Shown: positions 59,042-64,000 of the stretch, in pieces | Position numbering within the stretch: position 1 is the first letter of the stretch | Layout of the letters: every line of letters starts with the position of its first letter | DNA from: Gigaspora rosea | Taxonomy: Eukaryota; Glomeromycota; Glomeromycetes; Diversisporales; Gigasporaceae | Direction: 5' to 3' | NCBI GenBank assembly: GCA_003550325.1 | Contig: QKWP01000142.1 | Span: 321,741-385,740 of the forward strand | DNA length: 64,000 nt | Translations under genes and position numbers: made by a program | The notes under the pieces: model-generated | The model's database searches: none | What the model was told of the DNA's origin: nothing | The model's input: the letters and a program-made list of their open reading frames with translations, nothing else

Positions 59042-60871
59042 GGGCGTTTATTTTTGGTACAGGGTGCACCATGTGCGGGGTCCGAAATTCTGGGTTGGAT
59101 ACATCGAAATGCATCGAAATAACGGTCAGCTGGATCAGAATCGATTAATTTTTAATTGGATACTCAGTATCGCCACAAAAATTTTGCCCTCACATTATCA
59201 TTGACCAATATCATAATTTGGTTTAATGTAACATGATCATTTGTATAAGAAACTAATTGAGCGATTTTACTATATAATGACCTAAACCCAAACCCTAACT
59301 GAGCACTCACCCTAACCCTATCCTAACATAATCGAACAAAGAATTTTGGTACTGATCACGTGAGGGTGAATTTTTGATGGCAATATTGGGAAGATATTCA
59401 ATATTTACCTGCGAGTTAATTAATAATTCTTGTGTTAATAAATTTTGTAAGCTGCATAAATAATGTAGTAATTCTAACGTAATTATGGGCAAAATCATAC
59501 AATAATTCACGTTAAGCAATCAATTATTATATACGCGTGATCGATTTGAAACAAAATGCTACTCTGATACCACAGCTAATACTTTAATATACAAAAATAT
59601 TAGATCGTTGCATAGAATATCGAAATAAATTAAACAACCTTGCTAACGACCTAACTGGCTTACCCTAACCCCAACTATAGATGCTTGATAAAATTATTTT
59701 GAATTGACGAATAGTTTCGTCATTTTGTGATTGTACCAAAAATTTCATATAAACACCAAGAAATTTTCTATAAACTTAAACAGCATACTCCTTAGAATAA
59801 TATTCTAATTCAGAATTAATTTCGTCACTAATAATTAGATCAAAATAATTTCGTTAAGAGTTTTGTCATTTCGTCAGATTTAATTTTGTTTACTAATAAA
59901 ATCAATTTTGTTAATAATCAAACCCCAACAAATCGCCTAATACTAAGCAATACCACTAAGAATACTAGAACTAAATCAAACGGTAAAATTCACCTTTAAA
60001 TAAACACAAACAACGGCGATACCCACATACAATAGTGACACACTCGAAACTGACACCAAGAACACCTAGAAAATAAAGTGGAAAATTAGACATACAAAAT
60101 GAGCGATACCAAAAACAAGTCAAATCCACTATAAAGCTAACACAAACAACAAAAATACCCACATATATAGCTACACGACACGTAATTGACATTAAGAACA
60201 CCTAAACAAAAAGTGGAAAGTTAAGTCAACTACGAAATCCACAATAAAGCCAAACAAGAAATAACGATACCCATCTACAGTGGTGACACAGCGTGAAACT
60301 GATGGCTTAGAAAGAAAAGTAAGAAGCTAGACATGAAATTAACGATGCTAGAAACAAATCAAATCCACTATAAAATCAACATAAGAAACGACAATATCCA
60401 CCTATAATGGCAACACTGCTCGAAGTTAACAACCTAGAAAGAAAAGTGGAAGTTAGACATGAGCAAATCAACTGACAAATCCACCATAAAGTCAACACAA
60501 GAAACGACGACATCCACCTATAAAATTGACACAGTGCAAAACTAAAACCAAGGACGACCTAGAAAGAAAGTGGGAAGTTAAATATGCAATGCGAGCAATA
60601 CCAGAGGCAAGTTAAATGATAAAATCCACCATAAAGCAAAAACATAAGAAATGACGGCACCTATCTATAATGCGACATGGCACCAAGAACGACCTAGAAA
60701 GAAAATCAGGAACTCCACTATAAAGCACCTACAGTAATGACGACACAGCACGAAATTAACATCTGAAAGAATAAAAAAAATAGTGATTATCATGATCATC
60801 ACTATTTATATCCTATGAGCATACCCCCATACCCCGCACACGGTGCACCCCCGCACCAAAAATAATTATCC
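59042..60871. mobile_element. 9-bp-target (MULE-like) element, 1.83 kb, with minisatellite cargo
   Basis: Ends GGGCGTTTATTTTTGGTACA and GGATAATTATTTTTGGTGCG (reverse complement of right), followed by GGGTGCACC(A/G)TGTGCGGGGT on both sides. Perfect 9-bp duplication TAAATATAA (59,033-59,041 and 60,872-60,880); the partner duplication near 40,400 is uninterrupted. Telomere-like CCCTAACC runs lie at 59,290-59,320. The right half is a minisatellite. Short frames only. Confidence 0.9.
59990..60770. repeat. minisatellite, about 130-bp unit, six or so diverged copies
   Basis: Each copy has AAATCCAC(T/C)ATAAAG, CAACACAAGAAACGAC, ATCCACCTATAATGG, GACACAGC.CGAAACT and CCTAGAAAGAAAGTGGAAG. Inside the 59,042-60,871 element. 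Confidence 0.8.
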
Positions 60872-60880
60872 TAAATATAA

Positions 60881-61588
60881 TATAGTTTTTAATTTTAAAA
60901 ATATAACTATGATAAAATAAGTTTAAATTTTTAAAATTAAATATATTAATTAAAAAGCTATAATTGTCAATTTAACTTTTAATTGAAGTTTTTACAAAAA
61001 GAATAACAAAATAAATATTGATAAATAATTAGATAAAAACATTTTAGCTAAAAATCTATTACATGCAGCATTTTAAATTAGAATGATCATCATCATGCAG
61101 CCTTTGTAACAATGCAAAGACTAAAAACATTGGGTTGATCCATATCGATCTTTATAGCTGACTCAGAGATCCATAAAAATTTGTATAAAATTAATACAAA
61201 TTAATGCAAATTTATATTAATTATGCAAATTAAACCAAATTGCTAAGAGTAAACTTTATGTAATATTTTATAAATTTGATTAGCTACTGGTGTTAGATAG
61301 TATGCAGAATTAAGATTCCAAAAATTTCTAAAAGAAAAAATGAATGAACATAAAAATACTAGAAAGGTCAAACCAAAATTTTGGATAAATTTTTAATGAT
61401 TTCTAAAAAAAATCACAAATTAATACAAAGTAAATTTTTATTGCAATTTAATACAAATTTTTGCAATAATACAAATAAAGATTTCATATAATACAAAAAA
61501 ATTTACAGGTCTCTAAACTGACTAACAAGTGTACACGTAACTTCAATACATATCTTGTGTAGAGAACCTTATTTTTTGTTGCGACAGA
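60881..61588. other. no gene recognised
   Basis: Tail of the segmental duplication to 61,050, then AT-rich DNA with repeated TTAATACAAATT(A/T) phrases. Confidence 0.5.
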
Positions 61589-62923
61589 TAGTGCTCTGCA
61601 CGGATCAGATCAGATAGATATTTTAAAAAAGCTGGATCTGATTCAAAAACCAAATAGATTCATGTTTAGATCTGAATTCAAAGCCAAAGATCCAGATCTG
61701 GGTCTGAATCTTATATAGTTACACAACTAACATGATTTAATTAGTTAATCTTATGACCCATTTAAGATCTATTAACTGGATAAACATGTGTTAAGGTATA
61801 AAGAACATTTACTATTATTAATTTATATGTTTAAAATTGGTGTAAGGTTCATAATTATTTAATTCATGAATAAAAATATTTATTAACTGTAAAATTAAAT
61901 AATTTTGCAAAAATACTTCATTACCACTATACAATCAATTCATCCACAAAGATCATTAAAATTAGTATACCAAATCAAGATTATATGCTTATTTAATATT
62001 ATATAATGCATAAAATTATTTTATTCACATTGATTTAATTGCTAAGTATTATATATAAAGGGAATAGAAATTTGTTGCACCTGCGACATGTTGCACCCTG
62101 ATTCTGACCAATCAAATCGCACGATTTTGTAGACAAAAAATTTTAAGTTTTAAAAATTAAAAATTTTACTAGTAAAATGTAAAAATAAATAAGCGATATC
62201 AAAATATATAGCATAAAATTTTATTCTGAACAACTTTTTTTAAGTTATAAAGATAGATTGTCTTAGTAAAAAAATAACGTTTTATAAGAAAAATCAAAAA
62301 TTTTAATTGTTAGCACATATAAAACTTTTTTTTTACTAATATAATCTATATTTATATTTAAGTTTTACATGTAAAATTTTATGATAAACAATATTTTCTA
62401 AGTTAAAAAGATAGATTGTTTAGTAAAAAAAAAGTTTATATGTGCTAACTTTGAAAGTTTTGATTTTTCTTATAAAACGTTTTTTTACTAAGACAACCTA
62501 TCTTTACGACTTAGAAAAAGTTGTTTAGAATAAAATTTTACATTATATAACATGTTATTTTATTTATATTTTATACTTTATTAAGTAAAATTTTAAATTT
62601 TTAAAAAATAAATTTTTTTGCTTCTAAAATCATGCGATTTGATTGGTCGAAGCAGGTGTGCAACATGTTGCAGGTGCGACAAATTTATTTTCCTATATAT
62701 AAAATTAAAGTAAATAAAGCAAGTTCACATATCAAATTCATAAGATTTATTATTGTGTTTATGATGACAGTTTATATTAACCAATCAAAGTCTACAAAAT
62801 ACAACCAATCAGTGTGAATGAATCCAAACAGATTCAAATGCATCTTTGAATCGGATCCTCTGGATTTAGCGAATCTTATAAATTATGGATCTTAGATCTC
62901 AGATTGGATCTTGCAAAACACTA
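61589..62923. mobile_element. hAT-like element rich in GATCTG motifs, with nested element
   Basis: Ends TAGTGCTCTGCACGGATCAG and TAGTGTTTTGCAAGATCCAA (reverse complement of right). Flanking octamers GCGACAGA (61,581-61,588) and GCAACAGA (62,924-62,931) differ at one base. AGATCTG/GGATCTGA-type motifs recur near both ends. Confidence 0.75.
62059..62694. mobile_element. nested element with about 75-bp inverted ends
   Basis: Left AGGGAATAGAAATTTGTTGC then ACCTGCGACATGTTGCACC and GACCAATCAAATCGCA; the same order from the right end. TATATA flanks. The centre holds another inverted pair (GAACAACTTTTTTTAAG, 62,223; complement near 62,520) similar in plan to the 14.2 kb palindromic element. Confidence 0.85.
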
Positions 62924-62931
62924 GCAACAGA

Positions 62932-63577
62932 CCCCAAATTCTGCCTATTTTACAATTCGATTTATATGAATTGTATAATAAATTTTTTAGAATTATGCTG
63001 CAAATTATGCAAATTAAGTAGAAATATGTGAAATATGTAATTATCAGATCAGGGTTGTAAAATTACCGTAATTTATAAATTTTTATCATAAGTTACTAAA
63101 CTTATCATTAACTTACTAGATAAATTGCTATCTGAAAATCCCAACTACCATGTTCGTGCTTTGTGTTTAGGCAAAATCAACTAGATTCTGTGTTCTCAGA
63201 GTCCACCTCTCTCTCATAGTAAAAAAATACATAGGAATACAGGAAATTTCAGAAAATTTTATACAGTCATGGAACAATCCGAAAATTTTTTTTGAAAATT
63301 CAGTTGGTCTTACTTTATTGACTGTAAATGTTCCAATATTATATTATTTTTAAGTTAGCTATTTTATGCACAGATTATGCTTTATTAATTATACAAAATT
63401 AGTCCTGATATGCGAATATGCTGTTATATTAACATATTTTTTAACTTATTAGAAACCTTTGGAAAACTATTAACTATAGTACAAAACTAGGAAGACCAAT
63501 TAATTCATTAGTATTAGTTTTATTAGTAGACTTTTTATCATTTTTTTATTTTGGGACCAATAGTTAATGGATAACAA
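62932..63577. other. no gene recognised
   Basis: AT-rich. A 61-codon frame at 62,632 lies across the end of the nested element and is not a gene. Confidence 0.5.
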
Positions 63578-63795
63578 GGGTTCCTTTAATAGTTCCTTTA
63601 ATAGTTCCTTTAATGATTCCTTTAATGGTTCCTTTAATGGTTTCTTTAATGGTTCCTTTAATAGTTTTTTTAATGGTTCCTTTAATGGTTCCTTTAATGG
63701 TTCCTTTGATAGTTTCTTTGATGGTTCCTTTGATAGTTCCTTTGATGGTGCCTTTGATAGTTACTTTGGAGGTTCCTTTTGTGGTTTCTTTACTA
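63578..63795 (+). repeat. 12-bp minisatellite GGTTCCTTTAAT
   Basis: About 18 units with base variants at positions 3-5 and 12. Because the unit is a multiple of three, long frames appear on both strands (KGTI and FNGS repeats). A 101-codon minus-strand frame from 63,869 spans it. Coding use is possible but unsupported. Confidence 0.93.
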
Positions 63796-63849
63796 TTATT
63801 AGATTTATAAATGGTACCTTTTACTACATCAGAAAATTTTATACTTAGA

Positions 63850-64000
63850 TATTGATCGATATATAGCACTTAATCGTTTTATATCGATTATATAATATCG
63901 TTATATATCGATTAAAATATCGATATATATCGATTATTGGATAAAAATCGATATATATCTATAATCGATATATATCATAATATCGTTATATATCGATTAA
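63850..64000. repeat. ATATCGAT-rich repeat at window edge
   Basis: ATATCGATTA, TAATATCGTTATATATCGAT and ATCGATATATATC recur in both orientations to the last base. It is probably the left part of another motif-rich miniature element cut by the window. Confidence 0.75.

Larger units (their letters stand above)
53960..61050 (+). repeat. long copy of the segmental duplication (partner 39,510-40,550)
   Basis: Shares the landmarks listed for the partner but is spread over 7.1 kb by insertions at 55,023-56,005, 56,046-56,266, 56,456-58,928 and 59,042-60,871, and keeps about 740 bases (54,130-54,890) lost from the partner. Confidence 0.85.

Overview
The window looks like nuclear DNA of a fungus with a repeat-swollen, strongly AT-rich genome. 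The best fit is an arbuscular mycorrhizal fungus of the Rhizophagus/Glomeromycotina type. That is inference from three things: small families of Sel1-repeat, TPR and protein-kinase genes with short GT..AG introns of about 60-90 bases; an APE/RT/RNase H LINE; and dense TA-target and 8/9-bp-target miniature DNA transposons. TTAGGG-type telomere-like runs also recur. No prokaryotic signals are seen.

Layout. 1-914 is a Sel1-repeat gene on the minus strand that runs off the left edge and carries a 29-base frameshifting deletion. 1-5.1 kb also holds a CA microsatellite, a 1.4 kb pogo-like element and a decayed LINE tail. 5.1-14.2 kb is AT-rich sequence packed with miniature transposons, several nested. 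14.2-21.7 kb is a palindromic DNA element whose right arm is split by a nearly complete LINE (15,590-21,500) with a clear 14-15 bp target duplication. 22-24 kb has more miniature elements, one with telomeric repeats inside.

24.4-29.6 kb is the most unusual part. A kinase gene (minus strand, three exons, one frameshift) lies downstream of a Sel1 exon on the same strand. Between them is a roughly 3.4 kb array, interrupted by an 880-base gap, of about 105-base intron-like units. Each unit ends in AG and the next begins with GTGAGT, and exactly three variable bases lie between them at almost every junction. In the phase needed by the kinase exon those triplets form a stop-free string.

31-40 kb contains decayed kinase and TPR genes, a hAT-like miniature element and a possible 5S rRNA relic. 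44.1 kb has an LRR/coiled-coil gene interrupted by one TAA. 47.6-49.9 kb is a tandem array of broken kinase N-terminal units. 50-63 kb is mostly transposon and minisatellite sequence. Part of it (53.96-61.05 kb) is a copy of 39.5-40.6 kb expanded by five insertions, so paired empty and filled sites can be read directly.

Few genes appear intact. Most kinase/TPR loci look like relics, and many of their stops are of the kind made by C-to-T change at Gln or Arg codons. The genes suggest signalling or protein-interaction families (kinase, Sel1, TPR) that expand by local duplication in a transposon-rich setting.
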